Shown here: positions 8,252-17,479 of the stretch, piece by piece
How the letters are laid out: every line of letters begins with the position of its first letter
How positions within the stretch are numbered: the stretch's first letter is position 1
Assembly: GCA_963765585.1 (NCBI GenBank)
Contig: CAVXXB010000012.1
Location: 620,001 to 684,000 of the forward strand
Source of the DNA: CAVXXB01 sp963765585
Lineage (GTDB): Bacteria > Calditrichota > Calditrichia > JAJRVZ01
Reading direction: 5' to 3'
DNA length: 64,000 nt
The notes under the pieces: generated by a model
Told to the model about the DNA's origin: nothing
Databases searched by the model: none
What the model saw: the letters and a program-made list of their open reading frames with translations, nothing else
Program-made: the position numbers and the translations under genes

Positions 8252-9858
8252 TGAAATTGCTCAGTACTCTGTTTATTTTGTTTTTACCTCTCATATCTCT
8301 GGCTGATAAACTGGATGAGAGTACGCAAAATTTTATTAATAATCGTTTGCAGGGCATTGAATATACCGGTGATACCAAATGTGCCACACGCTACCAGTTC
8401 CATTTTTATGATTCGGATGCCGGCGAGACCTCAGGTTTAAATAAACTTAACGAATTAATGGCAGAACCCTCAAGGCAGAAATCAATGATTTCACCTGCCG
8501 GGCACTTCAGGTTGAGCTGGGATGAATCAGGATCGCATGCGGTGCCATTGCAGGATGTCTCAGGGAATGGTATTCCGGATTTTATTGATTCGGCCATGGT
8601 GATTTTTGATCATGTCTGGTCGGTGGAAGTAGATCAATTAGGATATCCTGCGCCCCCATCGATTGATGGCACACCCGTAGAAGTGTATAATGTCTACTTT
8701 TCAAATTTACCATATTATGGTCTTACCTGGTTTGATCAGGAGATTCCTGCCTTACCGGGCGAGAACTATACCAGTTATATGGAGGTGCATCACAACTTCT
8801 CGGGTTTCTATTCCCCCGGACTATCCGGCCTTAAGGTAACTGCAGCCCATGAGTTCCATCATGCCATCCAGATGAGATATAATGTCAGATCAGAGGATTT
8901 TTTCTTCTATGAAATGACCTCGACCTGGATTGAGGACTTGATATATCCTGAGATCAATGATTATTATCAGTATCTCGACTCTTTTTTTAGAGACGTATCC
9001 AATACCAGTTTTGATTTATATAATGGGACCACATTGTTCCCATACGCAAACATGCTATATGTCCAGATGATAGAGAATCAGTTTGGGGCTGATGTGGTCC
9101 GGCAGATTTGGGAAAAGTTTCTATCGGTCGATCTGGCTATGGATGCAATCATAAACACGCTGGCGCAGGAACCATATTATACACCCTGGCAGGAATCACT
9201 CAATCAATACGGACTTTGGTTGTACTATACCGGGGACCGGGCAATTACAGGACAGTATTTTAAAGATGGGGCGGACTTTCCACAAATTAGAATTCAGACT
9301 TCTGATAAAATAGTCTTTTCAGGCGAGCATAATCAGTCCTACGAAGTAAACAGATTGGCCAACAGATTTATTGAATTTTTTGATATGGAAAATCTGGAAT
9401 TGATGATATTTGCAACGACACAGAACAGTCCCCAAGGTGGATTACGTTGGATGACAGTTAGTGAAGAGTCGGGATTTTTAAATCTAAACAAGGCACATTC
9501 CTCACAAAAATTTAATGCAAACGAGGTCACTTTTGTGATTACAAATGCAACTAATTCTGACAACTCGTATGCGTTATCGGTATCTCAACCTGATCTCGAT
9601 GAAATTGCCATCAGTTCAAATCCGGTCATTGTTACAAACAGTAATCAGGAGGTGCAGTTTAAAGTTCCGCAGAATTCCGAGATATATATTTATACGGTGG
9701 GAGGACATCTCGTGACCAGGATGGATAAGAATCCCTCACAAATACGATCCTGGAATTTGAGAAATCAACAGGGTGAACAGGTTGCCTCCGGTGTGTATCT
9801 CTGGCTTGTTAAGGGAGATGGCACAGAAAAACTTAATAAATTTACGATTGTAAGATAG
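8251..9858 (+). CDS. Secreted MXAN_6640-type metalloprotease with C-terminal sorting-like tail
   Basis: A 535-residue protein with a signal peptide (MKLLSTLFILFLPLISLA). The zinc site HEFHH lies near residue 200 in TAAHEFHHAIQMRY, and the upstream DVSGNGIPDFIDSA segment is typical of this putative metalloprotease family. Residues 455-535 form an Ig-like tail (SNPVIVT, EIYIYTVGGHLVTRM, WNLRNQQGEQVASGVYLW, KFTIVR) that resembles type IX secretion type-A sorting domains. Secretion route is inferred from the tail. The start codon overlaps the der stop by one base, with no room for a separate promoter, so der readthrough probably drives it. Confidence 0.8.
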   Translation: MKLLSTLFILFLPLISLADKLDESTQNFINNRLQGIEYTGDTKCATRYQFHFYDSDAGETSGLNKLNELMAEPSRQKSMISPAGHFRLSWDESGSHAVPLQDVSGNGIPDFIDSAMVIFDHVWSVEVDQLGYPAPPSIDGTPVEVYNVYFSNLPYYGLTWFDQEIPALPGENYTSYMEVHHNFSGFYSPGLSGLKVTAAHEFHHAIQMRYNVRSEDFFFYEMTSTWIEDLIYPEINDYYQYLDSFFRDVSNTSFDLYNGTTLFPYANMLYVQMIENQFGADVVRQIWEKFLSVDLAMDAIINTLAQEPYYTPWQESLNQYGLWLYYTGDRAITGQYFKDGADFPQIRIQTSDKIVFSGEHNQSYEVNRLANRFIEFFDMENLELMIFATTQNSPQGGLRWMTVSEESGFLNLNKAHSSQKFNANEVTFVITNATNSDNSYALSVSQPDLDEIAISSNPVIVTNSNQEVQFKVPQNSEIYIYTVGGHLVTRMDKNPSQIRSWNLRNQQGEQVASGVYLWLVKGDGTEKLNKFTIVR

Positions 9859-9888
9859 TATCATATGGACTATGTTGATTGCATCTTA

Positions 9889-10114
9889 GACAGGATAACA
9901 GGATAACAGGATTTACAGGATCTTTGTTGAGAAATAAAAACAATAAATATTAATTTATTGGAAACATATGATAAATGTGAATACAACAGACCAACTCGTC
10001 ACCCTGAATTTATTTCAGGGTCTATTTAATAAAATTCTGAACTAAATTCAGAATGACATTTTTTACAAAATTTACATTTTAAAAAATAAATCCTGTTAAT
10101 CCTGTAATCCTGTC
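9889..10114. repeat. Inverted-repeat element with internal hairpins (9859-10198 gene-free region)
   Basis: The edges are inverted copies of an ACAGGAT-type repeat: several ACAGGATA units at 9889-9922 and ATCCTGT units at 10088-10114. Inside are two hairpins: a CCCTGAA / TTCAGGG stem at 10002-10020 and an ATTCTGA / TCAGAAT stem at 10034-10054. A 25-base stretch at 10003-10027 recurs exactly at 61568-61592. No open frame in it looks coding. The layout is that of a small non-autonomous element. Confidence 0.7.
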
Positions 10115-10198
10115 AAAAAAAACGACCAATCGCATGTCGCAAATTAAATTTTATATCCAGAATCTGAAGTGCAACGATTTAGTGACGAAGATGAGACT

Positions 10199-12334
10199 AT
10201 GGGCTCCATAAAATTAACATCCCTCACACTATTATTACTATTGGTCACATCGACGGTGGCAAATAATATTTTGCATCGTGCAGACAGTTTGTATCTTGCC
10301 CAGGATTATAATTCCGCATTATATCAATATAAACAAGTACTTAGGAATGATATTTATTTAAGGGATGATTACAGTTTAAATTTTAAACTGGGAGTTTGTT
10401 ATTATTTAAACGGGGAGTATGAAGAAGCGTATCAGACATTTGAGAAGTTGCCGGATCATGAGCCGACTATCAAACCATATCGTGATTATTATCTGTTTCT
10501 CGCAGCATTAGAAAGTAAACCGGTGGCTCATATCAACAGTCTGGGAAGTAAATACCTGAATGATCATCGAAAACATTATCTGGCAGATTCGTTGCGTTTA
10601 CGACTGGCAGACTATCAATTTGATAATGGCAATTATTATGCATCGGTAAATCACTATTCAAAATTAGCCCGTCTGAGAAGTTTTAAAAAGGAGAAATCTT
10701 ATTTAAATAAACAGATCGCCTTATGTAAATATAATCTTGGACAGGAAAATGCCGCTGAAAAATCGATGTATCAGGTCTTGAAAAAGTATCCTGGATCAAA
10801 AGATGCTCTGGAAATTGCAAAACTGATGGAGCAGGATGAAAATTTTGTAGACAAGTATTTTTTCACGATTGCAGACGTTTACCTGGCGCATAACTATCTG
10901 ACACTGCTGCGGTCTAAACTGGAAGCATATGTTCACCAGATTAGCGATGCTGTCCTTAAAGAAAAAGCCCGTTTTTATATTTTAAGGGTATATTATAATA
11001 AAAATGAATATCAGGCTGCTCTCTTTGGGTTGAAAGATATGTTGATTTCACTGCAAAGTGAACTTTTGCGGCCACGCATTGAATTGATGATTGCACGTTG
11101 CTACCTCCGGCTGGAAATGAGCGAAGAAGCGGCAATTGCCTATATTGAGTATGCTGAAAATAATCCACGCCGGCGGCTTGCCGACGATGCTGTGTGGAAA
11201 GCGGCCTGGATCTATGAAGAAAAAGGTTCAATAAAGAGAGCTCTGGATACATATAACAAGATTGTCGCTCACTGGCCACACAGTTCTTATAGTAAAGAAG
11301 CCCGTTTCCGAACCGGATTGTCATATTACCGCCTGGGATGGTTTGCCACCGCGGAACAGGTATTTTTTGAAATATCGCAGGAAAAAGCACAAAAATTTCA
11401 TCAACATCGTGGAAAATACTGGCTGGCAAAAACATATGACGAATCAGGCAAACATCACGAATCACAAAAAATATTTGTGGAATTGGGCAGTGAGGTTTTT
11501 GAAAGTTATTATGCAACAAAAAGTTATCTGATGTTTCAAAAGGAAGTAAATTCCATTTATCACATCAATGATTTTCTGATAAATCAGGATAATCCTCTGG
11601 CAAACTATAAGGATACGCAGGCGGGGTTGATGAGCCGGTTTGAATCAGTCTTTGTGATTGGTGATTTATTAGGGAAAAAATATGTTTTTAAGGAACTGGA
11701 ACGTAAAAAATATTCTCCAAAAGATATGGGTGGCTGGATCAGCCTGGCCGAAATTTATAAAAGACTGGAGGCCTATAACCGGGCATACCGTATCTATGAT
11801 CATATTGATAAAGCATATTTTTCGGAACTGCTCAGTTATGAAAAACCATTCCTATTGAAGGAAGCATATCCCTTATACTTTAATGATTTAGTCCGGATTT
11901 ATACAGATATCCGCCAGATGGATGAAAATCTGGTTCTGGCAATTATTCGGGCCGAGAGTGCATATGATCAAAATGCACATTCCTGGGCAAATGCCTATGG
12001 ATTAATGCAATTAATTCCAAGGACTGCTTCAGAGGTTGCTGAGGAGTTACGACTGGATATAGATATACCCGAACGTTTGTTTGACCCCGAAACAAATATC
12101 AATCTGGGTACATTTTATTTAAAAAAATTACTACGGCGTTTTGACGACCGGGTAAGTTATGCCCTGGCTGCGTATAATGCCGGTCCGCATCGCGTAGACA
12201 AGTGGCAGAAAATCGATGATATTGGTGAAGATGATCTTTTTGTCGAAAATATTGAATTTTCACAAACCCGCAATTATGTGAGAAAAGTCCTGCGCAATTA
12301 TTGGGTGTATAAGATATTGGGGCGGCCGAACTAG
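10199..12334 (+). CDS. slt: Soluble lytic murein transglycosylase with TPR-like N-terminus
   Basis: A 711-residue protein from the ATG at 10199; an in-frame GTG at 10169 would add ten residues before the signal peptide and lacks a ribosome site. After the signal (MGSIKLTSLTLLLLLVTSTVA) come about 500 residues of tandem helical TPR-type repeats, as in Slt70-family enzymes. The C-terminal SLT domain has the catalytic Glu at about residue 586 (IIRAESAYDQNAHSWANAYG), LMQLIPRTA, NINLGTFYLKKLL and ALAAYNAGPHRVDKW. It cleaves peptidoglycan glycan strands in the periplasm. The stop codon overlaps the start of a heptamer array. Confidence 0.92.
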   Translation: MGSIKLTSLTLLLLLVTSTVANNILHRADSLYLAQDYNSALYQYKQVLRNDIYLRDDYSLNFKLGVCYYLNGEYEEAYQTFEKLPDHEPTIKPYRDYYLFLAALESKPVAHINSLGSKYLNDHRKHYLADSLRLRLADYQFDNGNYYASVNHYSKLARLRSFKKEKSYLNKQIALCKYNLGQENAAEKSMYQVLKKYPGSKDALEIAKLMEQDENFVDKYFFTIADVYLAHNYLTLLRSKLEAYVHQISDAVLKEKARFYILRVYYNKNEYQAALFGLKDMLISLQSELLRPRIELMIARCYLRLEMSEEAAIAYIEYAENNPRRRLADDAVWKAAWIYEEKGSIKRALDTYNKIVAHWPHSSYSKEARFRTGLSYYRLGWFATAEQVFFEISQEKAQKFHQHRGKYWLAKTYDESGKHHESQKIFVELGSEVFESYYATKSYLMFQKEVNSIYHINDFLINQDNPLANYKDTQAGLMSRFESVFVIGDLLGKKYVFKELERKKYSPKDMGGWISLAEIYKRLEAYNRAYRIYDHIDKAYFSELLSYEKPFLLKEAYPLYFNDLVRIYTDIRQMDENLVLAIIRAESAYDQNAHSWANAYGLMQLIPRTASEVAEELRLDIDIPERLFDPETNINLGTFYLKKLLRRFDDRVSYALAAYNAGPHRVDKWQKIDDIGEDDLFVENIEFSQTRNYVRKVLRNYWVYKILGRPN

Positions 12335-12374
12335 TTACAGGATACAGGATGCAGGATACAAGATACTGGTTGTT
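12333..12374 (+). repeat. Heptanucleotide degenerate repeat array C
   Basis: Six units in exact 7-base register beginning inside the slt stop codon: forms AGTTACA, GGATACA (twice), GGATGCA, AGATACT and a final GGTTGTT. Same unit family and same strand as the array at 1805-1853. Confidence 0.75.
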
Positions 12375-12404
12375 ATATATGAAATGTCACTCTGCCCGGA
12401 ACGG

Positions 12405-12724
12405 GATCCATGGATAAAGACCTTTTATCTGGAGGCAGAAAGGCACAGAGAACTTCTTACTTGAAAATTCGATATTCAATATTTTTACTTTTAAAGTCCC
12501 TAAGCACCTAAGTCCTGCCATTGTCATCCCGTCCCTCTCGCCGGCATATACATATTCAACCCCTTCAGGGTTGTGGGATGTTGATGTACCATTTATCGTG
12601 GGCGTTGCCCACGGCTGGAAATATCTAACCCCTTCGGGGTTAGGCCTGTGCGCATTTATGTTCAAGTACGGGAACCCTTTTTCTACTATATCCGTGCCTC
12701 GGGTAAAAGGTTCTTCCAGAATGA
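12405..12724. repeat. Composite intergenic repeat module, right copy (12335-12987 gene-free region)
   Basis: This is the reverse-complement partner of the module at 1858-2260, with all three blocks in mirrored order. The best block (about 12410-12532) matches over roughly 100 bases with few differences, including CACAGAGAACTTCTTACTT. The middle block has GGGCGTTGCCCACG and ACCCCTTCGGGGT, both near-palindromes. A minus-strand open frame at 12387-12887 runs through the repeats, but its product is only translated repeat units. Confidence 0.75.
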
Positions 12725-12730
12725 GCATAT

Positions 12731-12877
12731 GAATCTTGCATCTTGCACCTTGCATCCTGTATCTTGTATCTTGCCGTTTGTATCTTGTTTGTTTTATCCA
12801 GGATCCAGTATCTTGTATCGTGGCGCCTGAATCCTGGTACCTGTATCCTGTATCTTGAATCCTGCCTCCTGAAAATT
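12731..12877 (-). repeat. Heptanucleotide degenerate repeat array D
   Basis: Twenty-one consecutive 7-base units in unbroken register, written on the plus strand as GTATCTT, GCATCCT, GAATCCT and similar; on the minus strand they read as the AGGATAC family seen in arrays A and C. It is the longest array in the window and lies at the outer edge of the right composite module, mirroring array A at the outer edge of the left module. Confidence 0.85.
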
Positions 12878-12903
12878 CTTTTATCAAAAATTACTCTCAG
12901 CTA

Positions 12904-12931
12904 TTGACATAAGTCCCCATTTTTTTATATT
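12904..12931 (+). promoter_or_regulatory. Sigma-70-like promoter of the STAS/endonuclease V unit
   Basis: TTGACA at 12904-12909, a 16-base spacer and TATATT at 12926-12931, about 55 bases before the STAS start codon. The exact -35 hexamer and good spacing make this the best promoter candidate in the window. Confidence 0.55.
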
Positions 12932-12987
12932 TTAAAATCTATTTGCTAATGCTTATCTCAGAATACTAAAAATCAACGGAGGTATAG

Positions 12988-13332
12988 ATGAAAATTAAAG
13001 AAAAGATCGAAAATCATGTAGCGATTCTAAATCTGAGTGGCAAAATGATGGGTGGTCCTGAGACAACACAATTGCACGATCGGATCCGCAGCCTGATAAA
13101 TGATAAGATTACGAAAGTGGTAATCGATCTGAGTGGCGTAAAGTGGATTAACAGTTCCGGGCTGGGTGTATTAATGGCAACCCATACGACTTTAAAAAAT
13201 GCCGGCGGCGAACTTAAACTTGCAAACGTGACCGAAAAGGTGGAAAGTTTGCTTATGATTACCCAATTGATGCGTATTTTTGATACTTATGAATCAATAG
13301 ATCGGGCGCTTGCTGCATTAACAGATGAATAA
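12988..13332 (+). CDS. STAS-domain anti-sigma factor antagonist
   Basis: A 114-residue single STAS domain, the usual length for SpoIIAA/RsbV-type proteins. The central motif VIDLSGVKWINSSGLGVLM carries the Ser that is phosphorylated in this family, in the NSSGLG loop. GGAGG precedes the ATG. Such proteins release a sigma factor or another partner when dephosphorylated; no anti-sigma kinase or PP2C gene is adjacent, though a GAF histidine kinase lies two genes downstream. The stop overlaps the endonuclease V start by 8 bases, so the two are co-translated. Confidence 0.9.
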   Translation: MKIKEKIENHVAILNLSGKMMGGPETTQLHDRIRSLINDKITKVVIDLSGVKWINSSGLGVLMATHTTLKNAGGELKLANVTEKVESLLMITQLMRIFDTYESIDRALAALTDE

Positions 13333-13990
13333 TAATTACCATGCCTGGCAGATTACATTTGATCAGGCAAGGGAAATACAATCTGAGTTAGCAAAAAAAA
13401 TCACGATCGACTCACTACCAAAAAACATTTCCAGAATTGCCGGATTTGATGTCTCTTATAAAAAAGAGGAAAATACATTAATTGCTGGAATGGTAATTCT
13501 GGAATATCCATCTCTCGAACTATTTGAAAATCATCAGATAGAGGATAAAATTACTTTTCCATACATCCCGGGGTATCTTAGTTTCCGGGAAGCACCCGCC
13601 ATATTACAACTTATCGAATTATATGCGAAAGATGTCGATATATTTATCTTTGATGGACATGGTATTGCACATCCGAGGGGTTTAGGGATAGCTTCACATA
13701 TCGGTGTGCTTGCGGATATAATCACTATCGGTTGTGCAAAAAAGAAACTGATCGGCACATATCAGGATCCTGGTATTCAGAGAGGTGCTGTCAGTGATTT
13801 GGTATATAAAAATAATGTTGTCGCCAGAGTGCTGCGTACGCGGGAAAAGGTGAAACCTGTTTTTGTTTCGGTTGGACACCGGGTAAATCTTGATCAGGCA
13901 ACAATACTGATACAGAATTGCTGTACACGATACCGGCTACCGGAACCAACCCGTCTCGCTCATCAATTGGTAACCAGGGCTAAACACTAA
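13325..13990 (+). CDS. nfi: Endonuclease V (deoxyinosine 3' endonuclease)
   Basis: A 221-residue protein of normal length. Hallmarks are the catalytic Asp42 in GFDVSY, YIPGYLSFREAP with Glu89, and Asp110 in FDGHGIAHPRGLGIASH. The C-terminal VSVGHRVNLDQA segment is also conserved. The enzyme nicks DNA one base 3' of deoxyinosine and starts repair of deaminated adenine. Its start lies within the end of the STAS gene. Confidence 0.95.
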   Translation: MNNNYHAWQITFDQAREIQSELAKKITIDSLPKNISRIAGFDVSYKKEENTLIAGMVILEYPSLELFENHQIEDKITFPYIPGYLSFREAPAILQLIELYAKDVDIFIFDGHGIAHPRGLGIASHIGVLADIITIGCAKKKLIGTYQDPGIQRGAVSDLVYKNNVVARVLRTREKVKPVFVSVGHRVNLDQATILIQNCCTRYRLPEPTRLAHQLVTRAKH

Positions 13991-14016
13991 CTGAAAATTA
14001 ACTATTGGAGTAGCAA

Positions 14017-15762
14017 GTGAGTTCACAAACTCAAAACACAATTAAAGATCTCCAGCTAAGATTGGAACGCAAAGAACGAGAAATGCATTCTATCCAGCAG
14101 ATTGGGAAGTCTTTAAGTTCTGTCTTAAACCGGGACAAACTTCTGATTCTGATTATGGCAGAGGTGACCCGGCTGATTGAGGCGGAACGGGGTACCTTAT
14201 ATATCGTTGATGCTGAAAAAGGGGAACTCTGGTCGAAGATTGCTCAGAAAGCCGAGATTAAAGAGATTCGCTTGAAAATTGGAACCGGAATTGCCGGATA
14301 TGTCGCTGAGACCGGGGATATAATAAATATTCGTGATGCCTATAAGGATAAGAGATTTGATCCAACAACAGATAAAAAGACCGGTTTTCATACCAAATCA
14401 ATTATTTGTATGCCGATCCGTGAACCGGTTAAACAAGAAGGACAGGATGGTGAAATCATTGCGGTGTTGCAGATTCTGAATAAAGTGGATGGGTATTTTA
14501 CATCTGAAGACGAAGATTTACTGGCCAGTCTCGGTTCTCAGATTGCAATTTCACTGGTGAATTCCCGATTATACAGCATCCTGGAAGATCGTTTAAATGA
14601 GCTTAATCTTCTCTTTAATCTGGAAAAGGAGTTAAGCAAGGGAGAAGATTCGGCACTGATTCTGAAAAACCTTTTAAATATGATGACCGAATCATTGAAT
14701 GCGGAACAGGGTATATTATTACTTACAGACAAGGATGGCGAAGATTTTCCATATCGCGGGGCAATTAACATTGATGAAGAAATTTTAAATAAAATTGAAA
14801 TACCAAGGGATAAGGGCGCCATTGGTTTTGTCTTTGATGAGATGAAAACCTATGTAACTAATGATGCTCAGAACGATAAAATTTTAGATCAGTCTTTTAT
14901 GCAACAATGCAATATATCCGCAAAACAGGTAGTTTCTACACCGTTAAAAAGTGATAAAAAATGTATCGGTGTGATAGAGCTGATAAATAAAAAAGGTGAG
15001 AACAGCTATTTCTCTGAAAATGACATTAAAATTGTCGAGTCGATTGCCGGCCAAATGGCCCGCGGTATTGAAAATATCCGGCTGAGAGAAGAAAAGATGA
15101 AGGCCGATCGTTTGGCCACGATTGGCAATATGATGAGTACTATTGTCCATGATTTGCGTACTCCCATGAATAATATATATGGTTTTGTCGATCTTATGCT
15201 CGAGGAAGATGAACGGGATACCCGCTCTGAGTACGCCGATATTGTTAATGAGCAGATAAAAATACTAACCAATATGACAACCGATGTGCTCGATTTCTCA
15301 AAAGGTAAGACAACCATATTACCGAGAAAGCATCCGGTTGATAAATTGATCAGTGATTTTGTAAAATTCTTTGAGAAAGATATAAAAAAGCGTGGTTTTA
15401 ATTTCGAATATGCCTGCAATGTCTCCAGTATGGTTTATGTAGATCCTGAAAAAATTAACCGTGTGTTTATGAACATTATGAAAAATGCAATCGAGGCCAT
15501 GGATAAGGGAGGCACCTTTCGAATTGAAGCTTCGCTTGAAAATGGAGAGATTAAATTTAGTCTGAGCGATACCGGTGGCGGGATTCCTGAGGAAATTAGA
15601 GATAAACTTTTTGATTCATTTGTTACCTCCGGAAAAGAAGGGGGAACCGGTTTGGGTCTGGCGATCGTGAAGAAGGTGATTGATGAGCATAAAGGCCGTA
15701 TAGAAGTGGAATCAGAAGCAGGGGTCGGAACAACTTTTAATATTTTCTTTAATAAAGTGTAA
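14017..15762 (+). CDS. Two-GAF-domain sensor histidine kinase
   Basis: A 581-residue cytoplasmic kinase with no membrane segment, started by GTG with GGAG upstream. A short coiled-coil N-terminus is followed by GAF domain 1 (about 30-180) and GAF domain 2 (about 200-350). The kinase core has the H-box VHDLRTPMNN near residue 378, the N-box MNIMKNAIEAM, the G1 box DTGGGIPEEI and G2 GGTGLGLAIVKKVIDEHKG. The ligand is unknown and no response regulator gene is adjacent, so it is an orphan kinase here. It ends one base before the deacetylase start. Confidence 0.93.
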   Translation: MSSQTQNTIKDLQLRLERKEREMHSIQQIGKSLSSVLNRDKLLILIMAEVTRLIEAERGTLYIVDAEKGELWSKIAQKAEIKEIRLKIGTGIAGYVAETGDIINIRDAYKDKRFDPTTDKKTGFHTKSIICMPIREPVKQEGQDGEIIAVLQILNKVDGYFTSEDEDLLASLGSQIAISLVNSRLYSILEDRLNELNLLFNLEKELSKGEDSALILKNLLNMMTESLNAEQGILLLTDKDGEDFPYRGAINIDEEILNKIEIPRDKGAIGFVFDEMKTYVTNDAQNDKILDQSFMQQCNISAKQVVSTPLKSDKKCIGVIELINKKGENSYFSENDIKIVESIAGQMARGIENIRLREEKMKADRLATIGNMMSTIVHDLRTPMNNIYGFVDLMLEEDERDTRSEYADIVNEQIKILTNMTTDVLDFSKGKTTILPRKHPVDKLISDFVKFFEKDIKKRGFNFEYACNVSSMVYVDPEKINRVFMNIMKNAIEAMDKGGTFRIEASLENGEIKFSLSDTGGGIPEEIRDKLFDSFVTSGKEGGTGLGLAIVKKVIDEHKGRIEVESEAGVGTTFNIFFNKV

Positions 15763-15763
15763 T

Positions 15764-16708
15764 ATGTCAAAACTTGCATACATAACCCATCCCATATACC
15801 TGGAACATGATACCGGTCCAGGCCATCCGGAACGTCCGGACCGGCTCCGCGCAATCGAAAAAAAGATTGATGCTACTGCACTCCGGCAGAAAATCGAAAA
15901 AATTTCACCCGAAGCAGCACCCGAGAACGCCATTCTCAATGTCCATGATTCGGAATATTTTTCCCGAGTAAAACAGCCGATTGCTAACGGGCAGAGGATT
16001 CTGGATGCCGGCGATACAATTGCCGGACCACGATCATTTGATGCGGCCCTCTATGCTGCCGGTGCCGCCACTACCGGTATCGATCTGTTGGCTGACGGGA
16101 TCTATAACCGGATTTTTTGTACAGTTCGCCCACCCGGACATCACGCCGAAAAAGAAAGTGCCATGGGTTTTTGCATTTTTAATAACGCGGCTATTGCAGC
16201 TCGTTATGCTCAGAATATCGGATTGGCTGATAAAATTCTTATCATCGATTTTGATGTACACCATGGCAATGGAACGCAACATATATTTGAAGAGGATGAT
16301 ACGGTTTTCTATTATAGTTTGCATCAATATCCATTCTATCCCGGCACCGGAAGCGAGAATGAAACCGGTAAGGGTGCCGGAGTAGGATATACGTGCAATC
16401 GTCCGTTGCCGTCTGGTACCGGTGACAATTCATATTTAGATGCGCTTGAAACGGATTTGCTTGAAATTGAAAAGAAATTTCAAGCAGGTCTGGTTATTAT
16501 CTCAGCCGGATTTGATGCACATAAAAATGATCCGCTGGCTGGAATGATGTTAAGTGAAGAGGCTTACTGGAAATTTACTGAAATCATCTCACGATATGCA
16601 TGGCGATATGGTGAGGGAAGAATACTCTCGGTTCTGGAAGGTGGTTATCATCTTACAGCTCTGGCGGATTGTGTAGCGGCACACATTGATAGTTTAATAA
16701 AACATTGA
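15764..16708 (+). CDS. Histone deacetylase-family protein
   Basis: A 314-residue protein with a complete zinc-dependent deacetylase active site: GPGHPERPDRL, RPPGHHAE, DFDVHHGNGT (residues 162-171, with Asp164 and His166 as expected zinc ligands), SAGFDAHKNDPL and EGGYH. Bacterial members act on acetylated lysines, polyamines or acetoin-related substrates; the substrate here cannot be told from sequence. It directly follows the histidine kinase and precedes the secreted methyltransferase, probably in one transcript. Confidence 0.92.
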   Translation: MSKLAYITHPIYLEHDTGPGHPERPDRLRAIEKKIDATALRQKIEKISPEAAPENAILNVHDSEYFSRVKQPIANGQRILDAGDTIAGPRSFDAALYAAGAATTGIDLLADGIYNRIFCTVRPPGHHAEKESAMGFCIFNNAAIAARYAQNIGLADKILIIDFDVHHGNGTQHIFEEDDTVFYYSLHQYPFYPGTGSENETGKGAGVGYTCNRPLPSGTGDNSYLDALETDLLEIEKKFQAGLVIISAGFDAHKNDPLAGMMLSEEAYWKFTEIISRYAWRYGEGRILSVLEGGYHLTALADCVAAHIDSLIKH

Positions 16709-16715
16709 GTGCAAA

Positions 16716-17435
16716 ATGAAATATATTTTTAGTTTGGTATTTCTGCTTTTTGCCTGTGGACAACAGCAATCAAACAAATTAAGTGCAGATAAAATGTATC
16801 AAAAAATGCGTAACAACATGGTAGAGGTCCAGGTGGCCAGCCGGGGTATTAAAAGCAACGCAGTCCTCAATGCGTTGAGATCGGTCCCCCGACATGAATT
16901 TGTTCCCGACCAATTAATAAAATATGCCTATGCCGATGAACCGTTGCCGATTGGTGAAGACCAGACGATATCGCAACCGTATATTGTGGCATATATGACC
17001 GAAAAACTGGAATTGGATTCAGATGACAAAGTGCTTGAAATTGGGACGGGATCCGGCTATCAGGCTGCTGTTTTATCCGAATTAGTGGATTCGGTCTTCA
17101 CTATCGAGATTGTCGATCTGTTAGCCAAACGCGCTGAAAAAAAACTGGAAGAACTGGGATATACGAATATTTATGTAAAGAGTGGCGACGGTTACAAGGG
17201 TTGGCCGGAGCATGCACCTTTTGATGCCATCATAATCACAGCTGCACCAACAATAATTCCGGAACCCCTGGTTGAACAGCTGAGAGTTGGTGGTCGACTT
17301 ATCCTTCCACTGGGAGACTATTCCCAGGATTTATTCCTCATAACAAAAAATCAGGACGGAATTACGGAACAAAGATTATTACCTGTACGTTTTGTACCAA
17401 TGACCGGAGAGATAGAAAATTCACCGGAAAGATAG
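16716..17435 (+). CDS. pcm: Exported protein-L-isoaspartate O-methyltransferase, probable lipoprotein
   Basis: A 239-residue protein. The PCMT core is clear: NALRSVPRHEFVP, YADEPLPIGEDQTISQPYIVA, the SAM-binding VLEIGTGSGYQAAVLSEL, and FDAIIITAAPTIIPEPLVEQL with GGRLILPLG. It repairs isoaspartyl residues using S-adenosylmethionine. Unusually it begins with a short hydrophobic signal and a lipobox-like LLFACG (Cys about 14), suggesting export. Exported family members are known in proteobacteria, but the source of SAM outside the cytoplasm is unresolved. It sits between deacetylase and M50 protease genes. Confidence 0.88.
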   Translation: MKYIFSLVFLLFACGQQQSNKLSADKMYQKMRNNMVEVQVASRGIKSNAVLNALRSVPRHEFVPDQLIKYAYADEPLPIGEDQTISQPYIVAYMTEKLELDSDDKVLEIGTGSGYQAAVLSELVDSVFTIEIVDLLAKRAEKKLEELGYTNIYVKSGDGYKGWPEHAPFDAIIITAAPTIIPEPLVEQLRVGGRLILPLGDYSQDLFLITKNQDGITEQRLLPVRFVPMTGEIENSPER

Positions 17436-17479
17436 CCGAACTTGTTTAATCTCGTGATTAATGATGATAGGACCGATTA

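Noticed and set aside
10956..11519. Long minus-strand open frame opposite slt
   Set aside because: It is a shadow of the slt coding frame, with no start signal or protein-like composition.
12731..12877. CRISPR-like array
   Set aside because: Units are 7 bases with drift and no unique spacers; no cas gene in the window.
12387..12887. Minus-strand 166-codon open frame with NPEGV and repeated short motifs
   Set aside because: It lies wholly within the repeat module and heptamer array; its product is a translation of repeat units with no start signal or domain.
13325..13332. Overlap of STAS and endonuclease V as evidence of fusion or frameshift
   Set aside because: Both proteins have complete family-length ends; an 8-base overlap is a normal translational coupling.
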